Assembly (NCBI RefSeq): GCF_000600005.1
Contig: NZ_CP007446.1
Location: 1,080,894 to 1,144,893 of the forward strand
Length of the DNA: 64,000 nucleotides
Direction: 5' to 3'
DNA from: Snodgrassella alvi wkB2
GTDB lineage: Bacteria; Pseudomonadota; Gammaproteobacteria; Burkholderiales; Neisseriaceae
The notes under the pieces are model-generated. The model was not told where the DNA came from. It saw only the letters and a program-made list of their open reading frames with translations, and did no database searches. Position 1 is the stretch's first letter. Each line of letters opens with the position of its first letter. Made by a program: the position numbers and the translations under genes. Positions 7,939-17,354 of the stretch are shown here, piece after piece.

Positions 7939-10002
7939 ATGAATGCTCCTTTATTAATTGAACTGCGTACTGAAGAATTGCCGCCAAAGGCACTGAATAA
8001 TCTGGGTGAAAGTCTGGCCGCCGGAGTAGTTGAGGGTCTGGAAAAGGCACAGCTGATTAGCGGTGTTGCTGATTATCAGGTATTTGCTGCACCCAGACGG
8101 CTGGGTGTTCTGGTGCAAAATGTTAAAGCGGTGCAGGCAGACCAGCAAATTGTGAAAAAAGGTCCCAGTGTAACAGCGGGTATGAAAGATGGTGAGCCTA
8201 CCAGGGCTTTGCAGGGATTTGCCCGCAGTAATCAGGTAGAAATCAGTCAGCTTAGCCAGATTAATGATGGCAAACAAATGGTATTTGCCTATGAATATAC
8301 TCAGGCCGGTTTACCACTGAATGCCTTGTTAAGCGATATATTGAATCAATCCATCAAAAAACTGCCTATTCCGAAAGTGATGCACTGGGGTAGCAGTACC
8401 TTTACTTTTGTCCGGCCTGTACATGGACTGGTGATGATGCATGGTACTGAAACGGTTACTGGCAGTGTCTTGGGATTAAACAGCCAGAACTGGACTTTAG
8501 GTCACCGTTTTCTGAGTAAAGACAGAATTATTTTTAACCATGCTTCAGATTATGAAAAAGTATTATTAGAGCAGGGTAAAGTAGTAGCCAGCTTTGCCGA
8601 GCGCCGAGCCCGTATTGAGCAGGGTTTAACTGTAGCGGCTGATGCACTTCATGCTCAGGTAGCCTATGCAGAAGGCTTGCTGGATGAGGTTACAGCTTTG
8701 GTTGAATGGCCGGTAGTTTTACAGGCAGGTTTTGATGAGCGCTTTTTACAAGTGCCGCAGGAATGTCTGATTTTAACCATGCAGCAAAATCAGAAATATT
8801 TTCCGCTATTAAACAATGATGGCAAACTAATTAATCGTTTCCTGCTGGTATCTAATCTGCAAACAGAAAATCCGGTACATATTATTCATGGGAATGAGCG
8901 TGTATTACGAGCCCGTCTGGCAGATGCCGAGTTTTTCTACCGTCAGGATCAGAAAACGACTCTTGAAAGTCGTCTGCCTCGTCTGCAAAACGTGGTTTAT
9001 CACAATAAGCTGGGTAGTGTTGCAGAAAGAGTTCAGCGTATTACTCAGCTGGCAAAAGCTATTGCACCGTTACTTAATGCTGATGTAGAAAAGGCTGTAC
9101 GTGCTGCTGAGCTGGCTAAAGCTGATTTACTGACCGACATGGTAGGGGAGTTCCCTGAGCTACAGGGAACGATGGGTAAATACTATGCTTTGCATGATGG
9201 TGAAAATGCTGATGTTGCTGTAGCAATTGAGCAACATTACTGGCCGCGTTTTGCTAATGATGCTTTACCGGACAATTTAACTGGTACAGTGGTTGCTCTG
9301 GCAGATAAACTGGAAACTTTGCTCGGTATCTGGGGTATCGGGCTTATTCCGACCGGGGATAAAGATCCGTATGCATTGCGCCGCAGTGCACTGGGTATTT
9401 TACGAATGCTGATGCAGCATAATCTGGCACTGATGCCATTATTACAGGCAGCATTTGATACATTTGCTTCAGGCAGACTGGCTGAAAATACTGTCAGTGA
9501 AGTGGCCGGGTTTATGCAGGCCAGACTGGCAATTCTGTTACAGAATTCCTTTGCGCAGGATGTAGTGGCTGCAGTACTGGCCGGTAAGGTAGAAAATCTG
9601 GGTGAGCTGGAAGCCAGACTTGCCGCAGTAACCTGCTTTAAACAGCTGGATGAAGCTACTGCACTGATTGCAGCTAATAAACGTGTTCATAATTTACTGA
9701 AAAAGGCCGATATTTCTGCTTTATCCGCTGTTAATCCGGATCTTTTGCAGCAGCAGGATGAAAAACAGCTTTATCAGGCAACTGAGCAGGTTGCAGAAAA
9801 AATTCAAGCTGTGCTGAAACGGCAGGATTTTGCTCAGGCATTAACCGAGCTGGCCGGAATTAAAGAAAAAGTGGATGCATTCTTTACTAATGTGATGGTA
9901 ATGGATGAAAATGAAGCTATTAAGAATAACCGTCTGGCTTTATTACTGTGTTTATCTCAGCAGATGAATGCTGTGGCCGATATTGCCTTATTAAGTGAGT
10001 AA
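7939..10002 (+). CDS. glyS: Glycyl-tRNA synthetase beta subunit
   Basis: The 687-residue beta subunit of heterotetrameric GlyRS, which binds tRNA and supports the alpha subunit. The length is normal. The N-terminus LLIELRTEELPPKAL is nearly invariant in the family. Other markers are LGHRFLSKD, MQQNQKYFPLL, VLRARLADAEFFYRQD and the HD-like region PTGDKDPYALRRSALG. The C-terminal part (FFTNVMVMDENEAIKNNRLALL) is the DALR-type anticodon-binding domain. Its ATG is 23 bases after the glyQ stop, so the two are translated from one message. Confidence 0.97.
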   Translation: MNAPLLIELRTEELPPKALNNLGESLAAGVVEGLEKAQLISGVADYQVFAAPRRLGVLVQNVKAVQADQQIVKKGPSVTAGMKDGEPTRALQGFARSNQVEISQLSQINDGKQMVFAYEYTQAGLPLNALLSDILNQSIKKLPIPKVMHWGSSTFTFVRPVHGLVMMHGTETVTGSVLGLNSQNWTLGHRFLSKDRIIFNHASDYEKVLLEQGKVVASFAERRARIEQGLTVAADALHAQVAYAEGLLDEVTALVEWPVVLQAGFDERFLQVPQECLILTMQQNQKYFPLLNNDGKLINRFLLVSNLQTENPVHIIHGNERVLRARLADAEFFYRQDQKTTLESRLPRLQNVVYHNKLGSVAERVQRITQLAKAIAPLLNADVEKAVRAAELAKADLLTDMVGEFPELQGTMGKYYALHDGENADVAVAIEQHYWPRFANDALPDNLTGTVVALADKLETLLGIWGIGLIPTGDKDPYALRRSALGILRMLMQHNLALMPLLQAAFDTFASGRLAENTVSEVAGFMQARLAILLQNSFAQDVVAAVLAGKVENLGELEARLAAVTCFKQLDEATALIAANKRVHNLLKKADISALSAVNPDLLQQQDEKQLYQATEQVAEKIQAVLKRQDFAQALTELAGIKEKVDAFFTNVMVMDENEAIKNNRLALLLCLSQQMNAVADIALLSE

Positions 10003-10053
10003 ATAATAGCAGACATTTCTGCTCATTCTTAAATAGTGGATGAAAGCTAAATT

Positions 10054-10503
10054 ATGATATTTGATAATATAGTATTCCATACAGAAGAAGATTATCCGCC
10101 TGCATTGTCACTGGCTAATGCTGCTACACATATGGGTTATTACTGGTCATGGGCTGTACGCCGGGGTTTATATAATCCGCAATGGGATGAAGCTGCAGAA
10201 GAAGATATGGCAGCACTGAAAGCTCAGGTTATGAGCGGAGCTGAATTTGTTCTGAATAATATGGCCGGTTGTCTGGAAGACAGTGATTTTAATGATGAAG
10301 GACGACGGTTTTCACTTTATTACTATGAAGATGAAGATGAGGGCTATGGTCGTTTTATGGAAGATTATGTACAAACATTAAATACGCCGGCCTTGCAAAG
10401 TTTTTATCATGTAGAAATTAATGATGAAAATCAGTCTTTACTTGATGGCGTATTTGATAGTGCTTTGATTCAGTGGCGGCAAAGTTTGAAGCCGGTGCAA
10501 TAA
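10054..10503 (+). CDS. DUF7832-type conserved hypothetical protein
   Basis: A 149-residue acidic cytoplasmic protein. The pattern 'FDNIVFHTEEDYPPAL...NAATHMGYYWSWAVRRGL' followed by an acidic 'NDEGRRFSLYYYED' resembles the DUF7832 family, whose function is unknown. There is no signal peptide or membrane segment. A run of acidic residues (YYYEDEDEGYGRFMEDY) follows the core. It lies 51 bases after glyS and ends 8 bases before gmhB, so it is probably in the same operon. Related proteins often occur singly or near polymorphic-toxin immunity genes, but nothing toxin-like is nearby here. Confidence 0.6.
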   Translation: MIFDNIVFHTEEDYPPALSLANAATHMGYYWSWAVRRGLYNPQWDEAAEEDMAALKAQVMSGAEFVLNNMAGCLEDSDFNDEGRRFSLYYYEDEDEGYGRFMEDYVQTLNTPALQSFYHVEINDENQSLLDGVFDSALIQWRQSLKPVQ

Positions 10504-10511
10504 GGTTAATT

Positions 10512-11087
10512 ATGGCATTGAATGGAAAAGGCAAATTAATCATACTGGATCGCGATGGTGTGTTGAATGTTATGCAACCACAGCCCATCAGCGATCCTGA
10601 TCAGTGGCTTCCCTTACCGGGTAGTATGGATGCTGTTGCCTTTCTGACTCAAAGTGGTTATACCGTTGTTGTGGCGGAAAATATGTCTGGTATCGGGCGT
10701 AATCAGGTCAGTATGCAGCAGTTGAATGAAGTACATAGCAAAATGCATACTCATATACAGAAAGCTGGCGGCCGCTTAAGCGGGGTTTGGTTTTGTCCGC
10801 ATACCGGTAATGCTAAATGTAAATGTCGTAAACCTGAACCAGGTTTGCTGCTGGATATTCTGGATCGTCTGCATATGAAAGCAGAAAATACCTGGCTTGT
10901 CGGAGATGGTATTCGCGATATGCAGGCAATTGCCGCAATTGGCGGTCATCCTGTACTGGTTTTAACCGGTAAAGGCAAGGAAACATTAAAAATGGAAGAA
11001 TTGCCGGAAGATACTCAGGTGTACGATGATTTGCTGGATTTTGCCAAATATTGTCGTACTCTGGCTGAACAGGCAGCCGAGGAATAA
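10512..11087 (+). CDS. gmhB: Heptose 1,7-bisphosphate 7-phosphatase
   Basis: A HAD-superfamily phosphatase of the GmhB type. It removes the 7-phosphate from D-glycero-beta-D-manno-heptose 1,7-bisphosphate during synthesis of ADP-heptose for the LPS inner core. I start at the ATG at 10512 (191 residues); the frame also opens upstream inside the previous gene. Motif I is ILDRDGVLN. The zinc-binding loop is CPHTGNAKCKCRKP, which also supplies the catalytic lysine. Motif IV is VGDGIRD. Motif II is unusual: VAENMSGIGR where homologues have VATNQSGIGR. It is six bases upstream of plsC, an arrangement also known in Neisseria. Confidence 0.88.
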   Translation: MALNGKGKLIILDRDGVLNVMQPQPISDPDQWLPLPGSMDAVAFLTQSGYTVVVAENMSGIGRNQVSMQQLNEVHSKMHTHIQKAGGRLSGVWFCPHTGNAKCKCRKPEPGLLLDILDRLHMKAENTWLVGDGIRDMQAIAAIGGHPVLVLTGKGKETLKMEELPEDTQVYDDLLDFAKYCRTLAEQAAEE

Positions 11088-11093
11088 TATAAC

Positions 11094-11855
11094 ATGCTGT
11101 TGTTGCGTAATTTGATTTACTGGTTTTGTTTGTGTGTATTTTCATTAATCTGGCTGGTGGTAGTAATTGTTTCCATGCTGGTACCAAAAGGGGTTACATG
11201 GACAACCACTGTATGGGGAAAAACTCTTTTCTGGATGCTGGAGCACATTATCGGATTAACATACGAAGTAACCGGCCGGGAAAATATTCCGCGCGAACCC
11301 GGAATTGTGTGCTGTAAACACCAATCCGGCTGGGAAACGCTGGCCATGCTGGTATTTTTCCCTGATCTGGCCTTTGTGGCTAAACGCGAACTTTTTCGTA
11401 TACCGGTTTTTGGCTGGGCACTGAAATGGCGCGGCACAATCGGTATTGATCGTAAAAACCCTAAAGCGGCAAATGCCCAGATTATCAGTCAGGGGAAAAT
11501 ATGCAAGCAAAAGGGGATGTGGATTTGTATTTTTCCGGAAGGTACACGAATTAAGCCAGGTTTCCGTGGCCATTATAAAAAAGGTGCTGCCCGAATGGCA
11601 CAGGAACTACATATGAATCTGGTGCCGGTCGCATTAAATAGTGGCGAATTCTGGCCTAAAGATTCCTTTTTTAAATATCCGGGTAAAGTAACAGTCGTGA
11701 TTGGTGAACCGATTCATTATGAGTCAGCTCATAATCCGGAAGAATTAATCAGAATCTGTGAGCAATGGATAGAATCCGAGCAAGTAAAAATTCAGGGGGT
11801 GGGGCCGTTTGCACCAGAACATCCGCAAGTACCAACGCCGTTTGTGCCGCATTAA
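11094..11855 (+). CDS. plsC: 1-acyl-sn-glycerol-3-phosphate acyltransferase
   Basis: A 253-residue inner-membrane acyltransferase that makes phosphatidic acid from lysophosphatidic acid. An N-terminal hydrophobic segment (LIYWFCLCVFSLIWLVVVIV) anchors it. Acyltransferase block I is KHQSGWET, the Neisseria-type variant of HX4D that ends in Glu rather than Asp. Block II is FRIPVFGWALKWRGTIGIDR, block III is IFPEGTRIKPG, and block IV follows in NLVPVALNSG. It ends the glyQ operon six bases after gmhB. It is one of two PlsC-type enzymes in the window; Neisseria species carry comparable NlaA/NlaB pairs. Confidence 0.92.
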   Translation: MLLLRNLIYWFCLCVFSLIWLVVVIVSMLVPKGVTWTTTVWGKTLFWMLEHIIGLTYEVTGRENIPREPGIVCCKHQSGWETLAMLVFFPDLAFVAKRELFRIPVFGWALKWRGTIGIDRKNPKAANAQIISQGKICKQKGMWICIFPEGTRIKPGFRGHYKKGAARMAQELHMNLVPVALNSGEFWPKDSFFKYPGKVTVVIGEPIHYESAHNPEELIRICEQWIESEQVKIQGVGPFAPEHPQVPTPFVPH

Positions 11856-12052
11856 TTGATATCAGTTGAATATTGATACTTTTTTATTTTTAAATAGTGT
11901 TTTGCAGAATCCTAAGCAGATAAACAGGCAGTTTATTTAATTTTTTAAGACTGAATCTGAAACGAGATATAAATAATATGATGTGCTGGTTAATAGAAGT
12001 ATCTGCTTGTCTCAGATAGTAATTTATTTACATTTTTATCAGATTAGTTGTC

Positions 12053-12751
12053 ATGTCGGAATTTCTTCACACAACTACAGATGGCGATATCATCAGGCTG
12101 AAATTACGGCGTACAGCAAAAAAAAATATTATTGTACGTCCTGCATCAGGTTGTTTACTGGATATTAACGTTCCGCCATTTGTATCAATGAAATCTTTGT
12201 ATGAATGGCTAAACGTTAATGAAATTGCTATTAAAAAACTGTGGAAGCAATCAGAAAAAATAGCAACAGCATTACCTGAATTTATCTGGTTTCGTGGGCA
12301 GGCATATCCTTTTACTCAGATATCCGTACTAACAAAAGTGCAGTGGCATAAGCAATATGGCTTTTTAGTACCACTGGTAAATTCACAGTCGCCCTATGTA
12401 CTTTTGAAAGCATGGTTAAAACAAAGTGCCAAAAAGGAATTGTTGCTACGCTTGCAATATTGGGCAAATGTAATGCAGTTGCAGCCAATGGCAATGACAT
12501 TAAGTCAGGCTCGAACTTTTTGGGGAGTATGTCGCCGGCGTAGCGGAATCCGTCTCAACTGGAGATTAATTGGCGCACCTGCTGACGTGGTGGATTATGT
12601 CTGTATTCATGAATTGTGCCACTTGCGCCATGCCAACCATGGTAAAGCTTTCTGGGCAATGGTTGCAGAATACTGTGCTGATGCTGATAATGCCCGTAAG
12701 TGGCTAAAAAAATATGCTAATGAGCTGTTTGCTCTGGATAAATTCAGCTAA
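12053..12751 (+). CDS. YgjP-like metal-dependent hydrolase (M48/SprT-like)
   Basis: A 232-residue protein of the YgjP/DUF45 family, small zinc-metallopeptidase-like proteins of unknown substrate. The zinc motif HELCHLRHANHGKAFW (about residue 183) supplies two histidines and the catalytic glutamate in HELCH plus a third histidine downstream. The preceding region 'WGVCRRRSGIRLNWRLIGAP' is the family-typical strand. Residues before 120 form the less conserved N-terminal barrel. The HELCH motif differs from HExxH only in the variable positions, so it should bind metal. It is separated from plsC by about 200 bases with no clear promoter. Confidence 0.85.
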   Translation: MSEFLHTTTDGDIIRLKLRRTAKKNIIVRPASGCLLDINVPPFVSMKSLYEWLNVNEIAIKKLWKQSEKIATALPEFIWFRGQAYPFTQISVLTKVQWHKQYGFLVPLVNSQSPYVLLKAWLKQSAKKELLLRLQYWANVMQLQPMAMTLSQARTFWGVCRRRSGIRLNWRLIGAPADVVDYVCIHELCHLRHANHGKAFWAMVAEYCADADNARKWLKKYANELFALDKFS

Positions 12752-12810
12752 AGTCTCACTCTGGAAAATTTGGTAAATTTTGGCTGTTTTCAATACTGAT
12801 ACAAAATAAA

Positions 12811-12846
12811 AGCAGCCATACTATTTTCATCGTATGACTGCTTTTT
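12811..12846 (+). terminator. Terminator between convergent ygjP-like gene and mfd
   Basis: AGCAGCCATAC pairs with GTATGACTGCT (one G-U pair), followed by a T run. It lies between two converging genes. Confidence 0.75.
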
Positions 12847-12917
12847 GTTATTCAGCTTTAAATGCTGATTTTTATTTTTGACTGTCAGCTAAAAATGCTT
12901 ACCTGTTATTTTTAAGT

Positions 12918-15900
12918 TTAGCCAGCATCAACCGCAAGTTGTTTCATAATGTTTTTAATAATCTGGACACGTTGCATAACGTCTTCAATACCAATGCTAA
13001 CTCTGAGTTTATCTGCTCCAGTCAGACGGTAGTTTTTATCACTTTGCATAATGGCTACAATAGTTGCGGGGTTAATACGATGATGTTTGCCAAAAGTAAA
13101 AGTAATGGCTTCACTACTGGCGTCAATTGTGTCTATGCCTAAGCTGGCTGCTTCAATGCGTAAATGATGGCTGGCAATCAACGTGGAGACGGCCGGTTCA
13201 GGAAGCCCGAAACGGTCGATCAGTTCTTCGTGTATCTGGTCTATCTCAGCTTCTGTTTCACAGCTGGCCAGGCGTTTGTACAACACCAGTCTGGCATGAA
13301 TATCCGGGCAATAATTTTCCGGCAGCAGAGCAGGGCTATGTAATTTAATGTCACTGGTAATACCCAGCGGGGCATCCAGATCCGGCTCTCTGCCTTTCTT
13401 CAAATTGCGCACGGCCTGCTTGAGCATTTCGGTATATAAAGTAAATCCGACCTGAATCATTTCACCAGACTGTCCTTCACCCAAAATTTCGCCGGCACCA
13501 CGGATTTCTAAATCCTGCATGGCTAATGTAAATCCGGCTCCCAGATCATCAGCCATTTCTATGGCTTCCAGACGTTTCTGTGCATCTTTGGTCATTGCAT
13601 CCGGTATCAGTAGATAGGCATATGCCTGATGATGAGAACGGCCTACACGGCCACGCAGCTGATGCAACTGGGCAAGACCAAACTTATCAGCTCGCTCAAT
13701 AATAATCGTATTGGCATTGGGTATATCAATTCCGGTTTCAATGATAGTTGAACACAGTAACACGTTATAACGCTGCTGAAGAAAATCCCGCATAATCTGT
13801 TCCAGTTCGCGTTCACGCAGTTGTCCATGAGCGATACCGATACGGGCTTCAGGTAATAAAGTAGTTAATTTTTCATAAGTGTTAGCAATAGTATCAACTT
13901 CATTGTGCAGGAAAAATACCTGTCCGCCACGTTTCAGTTCACGTAATACGGCTTCTCGTATTAAACCATCGCTGTAAGGACGAACAAAGGTTTTTACAGC
14001 CAGCCGGCGGCTTGGAGCTGTGGTAATCAATGAAAAATCACGCAGGCCCTCCAGCGCCATACTTAATGTACGCGGAATTGGTGTTGCGGTCAGTGTAAGC
14101 ACATCTACATTAGCACGCAGACGTTTAAGCTGTTCTTTCTGACGTACGCCAAAGCGATGTTCTTCATCTATAATAACCAGTCCCAGATTTTTAAAATGGA
14201 CATCCGGCTGAACCAGTTTATGGGTACCAATCACAATATCTACTGTGCCGTCAGCCAGTCCGGCAAGTGTGGCCTGTGTTTGTTTACTGGTATTAAAGCG
14301 GGAAAGCTGGGCAACTTTAATCGGAAAGTCTGCAAAGCGATCAGCAAAATTTTGTGCATGTTGCTCAACAAGCAGTGTAGTTGGTGCAAGTACTACCACC
14401 TGTTTACCAGCCATTGCTGCTACAAAAGCGGCGCGTAGTGCAACCTCAGTTTTACCAAAGCCTACATCTCCGCAAATCAGTCTGTCCATGGGCTTTTCAG
14501 CACATAAATCTTTTATGGTCGCAGCGATTGCCGTAGCCTGATCTTCGGTTTCTTCATAGCCAAAGCCATTGGCAAAAGCCTGATAATCCATCTCATTCAG
14601 ACTAAAACGGTGGCCTTGCTGAGCTTCACGCTGAGCATATAGATTTAATAATTCGGCAGCTGTATCTCTGGCTTTTTCTGCGGCTTTATGTCGTGCTTTA
14701 TCCCATGCTCCATGACCCAGTTTATACAAACTGACGTTATCATGAGCACTACCTGCATAGCGGGAAATAAGCTGGAGCTGACTAACAGGTACATATAACT
14801 GAGAGCCTTCAGCATACTCCAGTAGCATCATTTCACAGGCACCTTCACCTAAATCCAGAGTTACTAGACCCTGATAGCGTCCGATACCATGTTGTTCATG
14901 TACCACCGGATCACCAATTTTGATTTCAGCCAAATCGCGCAACATGCCGTCTGAAACAGCACTATGTTTGCGTCTTGTACGCCGGCCGCGAATAATATAC
15001 TGGTATAAATCAGCCTCAGTAATAATGGCCAGTTGCTGATCTGTCAGCAGGCAACCGTAACTTAACGGCGCAATAGTCAAGCACAAGCTGGAATTACTGT
15101 TCAGAAAGTCCTGCCAGCTATTGACAATATCTGGCTGTAAACTGTACTGGCGCATAAAATTGAGCATGGTTTCCCGGCGTCCGAGACTTTCTGCGCAAAT
15201 CAGTACCCGTCCTGACCATTGTTGGAGAAAATTTTTCAGTGTATGCAGCGGATCATCAGCCTGTCTGTCTACTGCGACACTTGGCAGCGTATAAGTAGTG
15301 TCTTCACTGATTTGTGGAACAAGACGCGCATAAGATTTAATACGTGCCCCGAACTGGTCTTCACTAAGATAAAGATAATCTGGTGCCAGCGGGGGATAGG
15401 CCGGATCGCCTTGTGCCAGAATGTAGCGTTGTTTGACATCCTGCCAGATACGGGCAGATTCTTGATGAATATCACCCAGACAAACCAGAATGGCTTCATC
15501 ATCTGTGTAATCAAAGATACTGACACATTCTTCTTCAAAAAATAAAGGCAGGTAATACTCAACACCCGCCCCGAAATGTCCTTCAGATACTGCATTATAA
15601 ACAGTTGCTTTTCGGGCATCGCTATTGATTTCTTCCCGAAAGCGGCTGCGGAATATTTTCTGTGCATCACTGTCGGTTGGAAATTCATGTGCCGGTAACA
15701 GACGGATTTCATCTACAGTGGTTAATGTACGCTGGCTGTCTGCATCAAATGTTTTGATGGTATCAATTTCATTGTCAAATAAATCCAGACGAAACGGGGT
15801 GTCACTGCCCATTGGAAAAATATCGAGAATACCGCCACGCATGGCGAATTCTCCGGTCGCTACCACATGAGAAACATGATTGTAGCCGGCTTCAACCAGG

Positions 15901-16328
15901 CTGTGTTTCAATGCTTCAATATTCAGTTCCTGCCCGGTTTTCAGCCAGAAAGTATGTCCCAGCAAAAATGAAGGAGGGGCAATTTTTTGCATGGCTGTTG
16001 CCAGCGGTAACAATAAAACGTCAACCAGTCCGTTTTTTAGTTGCCACAATGTACTTAGTCGCTCTGATACCAGTTCCTGATGAGGAGAAAAATGTTCGTA
16101 GGGCAGAGTTTCCCAGTCCGGGAAAAACATGATACGTGCAGCAGGATCAAAAAAGTGCCATGCTGCCTGAATACGGATTGCCTGTTCGGCATCTGCAGTT
16201 AAAATAATTTTCAGTTTTTTTTCAGGTAAATGCTGGCTAAGTAATAATGGCAGACTACCAGCATTTAAATCAGACCAGATTACAGTCTGTCTGGTTTTAG
16301 GCAATGCGAATGAAGCAGCAGCGGGCAT
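12918..16328 (-). CDS. mfd: Transcription-repair coupling factor
   Basis: Mfd is an 1136-residue DNA translocase that removes stalled RNA polymerase at lesions and recruits UvrA. In order: a UvrB-like N-terminal module (residues about 10-330), the CarD-like RNA polymerase interaction domain starting KIGDPVVHEQHGIGRYQG (about 475), and the translocase motor with Walker A ICGDVGFGKTEVA (about 620). The DEEHRFGVRQKEQL box, the TATPIPRTL motif and the TRG region ELEQIMRDFLQQRYNVLL follow. A TRCF C-terminal domain (about 1000-1136) regulates UvrA binding. Length and motif set are normal. It is monocistronic on the minus strand. UvrA, its partner, is encoded at 62562. Confidence 0.97.
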   Translation of the reverse strand: MPAAASFALPKTRQTVIWSDLNAGSLPLLLSQHLPEKKLKIILTADAEQAIRIQAAWHFFDPAARIMFFPDWETLPYEHFSPHQELVSERLSTLWQLKNGLVDVLLLPLATAMQKIAPPSFLLGHTFWLKTGQELNIEALKHSLVEAGYNHVSHVVATGEFAMRGGILDIFPMGSDTPFRLDLFDNEIDTIKTFDADSQRTLTTVDEIRLLPAHEFPTDSDAQKIFRSRFREEINSDARKATVYNAVSEGHFGAGVEYYLPLFFEEECVSIFDYTDDEAILVCLGDIHQESARIWQDVKQRYILAQGDPAYPPLAPDYLYLSEDQFGARIKSYARLVPQISEDTTYTLPSVAVDRQADDPLHTLKNFLQQWSGRVLICAESLGRRETMLNFMRQYSLQPDIVNSWQDFLNSNSSLCLTIAPLSYGCLLTDQQLAIITEADLYQYIIRGRRTRRKHSAVSDGMLRDLAEIKIGDPVVHEQHGIGRYQGLVTLDLGEGACEMMLLEYAEGSQLYVPVSQLQLISRYAGSAHDNVSLYKLGHGAWDKARHKAAEKARDTAAELLNLYAQREAQQGHRFSLNEMDYQAFANGFGYEETEDQATAIAATIKDLCAEKPMDRLICGDVGFGKTEVALRAAFVAAMAGKQVVVLAPTTLLVEQHAQNFADRFADFPIKVAQLSRFNTSKQTQATLAGLADGTVDIVIGTHKLVQPDVHFKNLGLVIIDEEHRFGVRQKEQLKRLRANVDVLTLTATPIPRTLSMALEGLRDFSLITTAPSRRLAVKTFVRPYSDGLIREAVLRELKRGGQVFFLHNEVDTIANTYEKLTTLLPEARIGIAHGQLRERELEQIMRDFLQQRYNVLLCSTIIETGIDIPNANTIIIERADKFGLAQLHQLRGRVGRSHHQAYAYLLIPDAMTKDAQKRLEAIEMADDLGAGFTLAMQDLEIRGAGEILGEGQSGEMIQVGFTLYTEMLKQAVRNLKKGREPDLDAPLGITSDIKLHSPALLPENYCPDIHARLVLYKRLASCETEAEIDQIHEELIDRFGLPEPAVSTLIASHHLRIEAASLGIDTIDASSEAITFTFGKHHRINPATIVAIMQSDKNYRLTGADKLRVSIGIEDVMQRVQIIKNIMKQLAVDAG

Positions 16329-16497
16329 AATTTTAGTTTTACAGATAATAGAAATTGATTGCCAGTACTTATGGGCAAGCTATGATAAGACAAGCCCTGA
16401 TAAGCAGACAATTGAAACAGAATTGTTTGGAATGGATGAATAACAAGTCAGTTTCAGACACAGTCCCAGAATTATGGCTATTATTACATAACAATAA

Positions 16498-16986
16498 TTA
16501 ATATAGCGAATACAAATACATTACAGCGATGGTAATCAGAATGGCAAATGCACAGCCAATTTTGGCAACCACACCAACAACCAGACCAATCAGTGTGGCA
16601 AAACCTACCTTGCCCGCAGCGACCAGATTGCGTCTGGCAATAAATTCACCGGTTGCTGCACCAATTAGCGGCCCCAATACCATGCCCGGTAAGGCAAAAA
16701 ACATGCCAATAATGGCACCAATAAAAGAACCCCAGATAGCTCTTCTGCTTGCACCACTATGTTTAGCACCCAGCATACCGGCCATATAATCCAGAAAACA
16801 ACCTAATAAAGTCAGTATACCTAAAGTTATTAATGTGGGTGCCCCCATAATCTGATAATTGCTGCTCAATGCCAGTAACCATGCACCTCCGAACATGAGA
16901 GGCAGACCAGGTAAAGCAGGCATAAATGTACCTAATAAACCAATGAGTAATAAAACAATAGCCAATATTACCAATACTGCATTCAT
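16498..16986 (-). CDS. DUF456 family membrane protein
   Basis: A 162-residue, very hydrophobic protein of the DUF456 family. It has four or more membrane segments rich in glycine and alanine. The first, LVILAIVLLLIGLLGTFMP, is followed by ALPGLPLMFGGAWLLA. The later GSFIGAIIGMFFALPGMVLGP is a glycine-zipper-like segment seen across the family. Function is unknown. It begins with ATG at 16986 and is separated from mfd by 169 bases. Confidence 0.85.
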   Translation of the reverse strand: MNAVLVILAIVLLLIGLLGTFMPALPGLPLMFGGAWLLALSSNYQIMGAPTLITLGILTLLGCFLDYMAGMLGAKHSGASRRAIWGSFIGAIIGMFFALPGMVLGPLIGAATGEFIARRNLVAAGKVGFATLIGLVVGVVAKIGCAFAILITIAVMYLYSLY

Positions 16987-17307
16987 GGCAAATTAGTCCT
17001 CAATAAAATTCATAATATAGAATAGTAAAATGGGGGATGCGGTTGTCACATACAAGGATAAATTTTGTAGTGCAGATAAAAAATATGTAATCAACCGCTG
17101 ATTAATAACAGATAATTTTATCAGTTTGGCATGGTATCTGTATATTAGTGAGTAATTACAGTACAGACAATCTGTATAAAATATAAATGATAAATAAAGC
17201 TGTGTTATTTGTTGAGACTGGATGATTCAATAGTAATACAATAACCAGATTGAATAACAATGTTATTTATTAAGAAATATTGTTCTTAAATATAAATATT
17301 CGATATT
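16987..17307. other. Intergenic region between typA and DUF456 gene
   Basis: About 320 AT-rich bases with no credible open frame. It should carry the promoter of the DUF456 gene. Apart from the typA terminator at its right end, nothing was recognised. Confidence 0.5.
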
Positions 17308-17336
17308 GAAAAAAGGCAGCCTTTAAAAAGCTGCCT
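17308..17336 (-). terminator. Terminator of typA
   Basis: On the minus strand AGGCAGC and GCTGCCT form a stem around a nine-base loop, followed by six T. It is 18 bases past the typA stop. Confidence 0.85.
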
Positions 17337-17354
17337 GTGCCAGATAAACTTTAA

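Noticed and set aside
10054..10503. DUF7832-like gene as an immunity gene of a toxin system
   Set aside because: No toxin or secretion gene is near; it sits in a housekeeping operon between glyS and gmhB.
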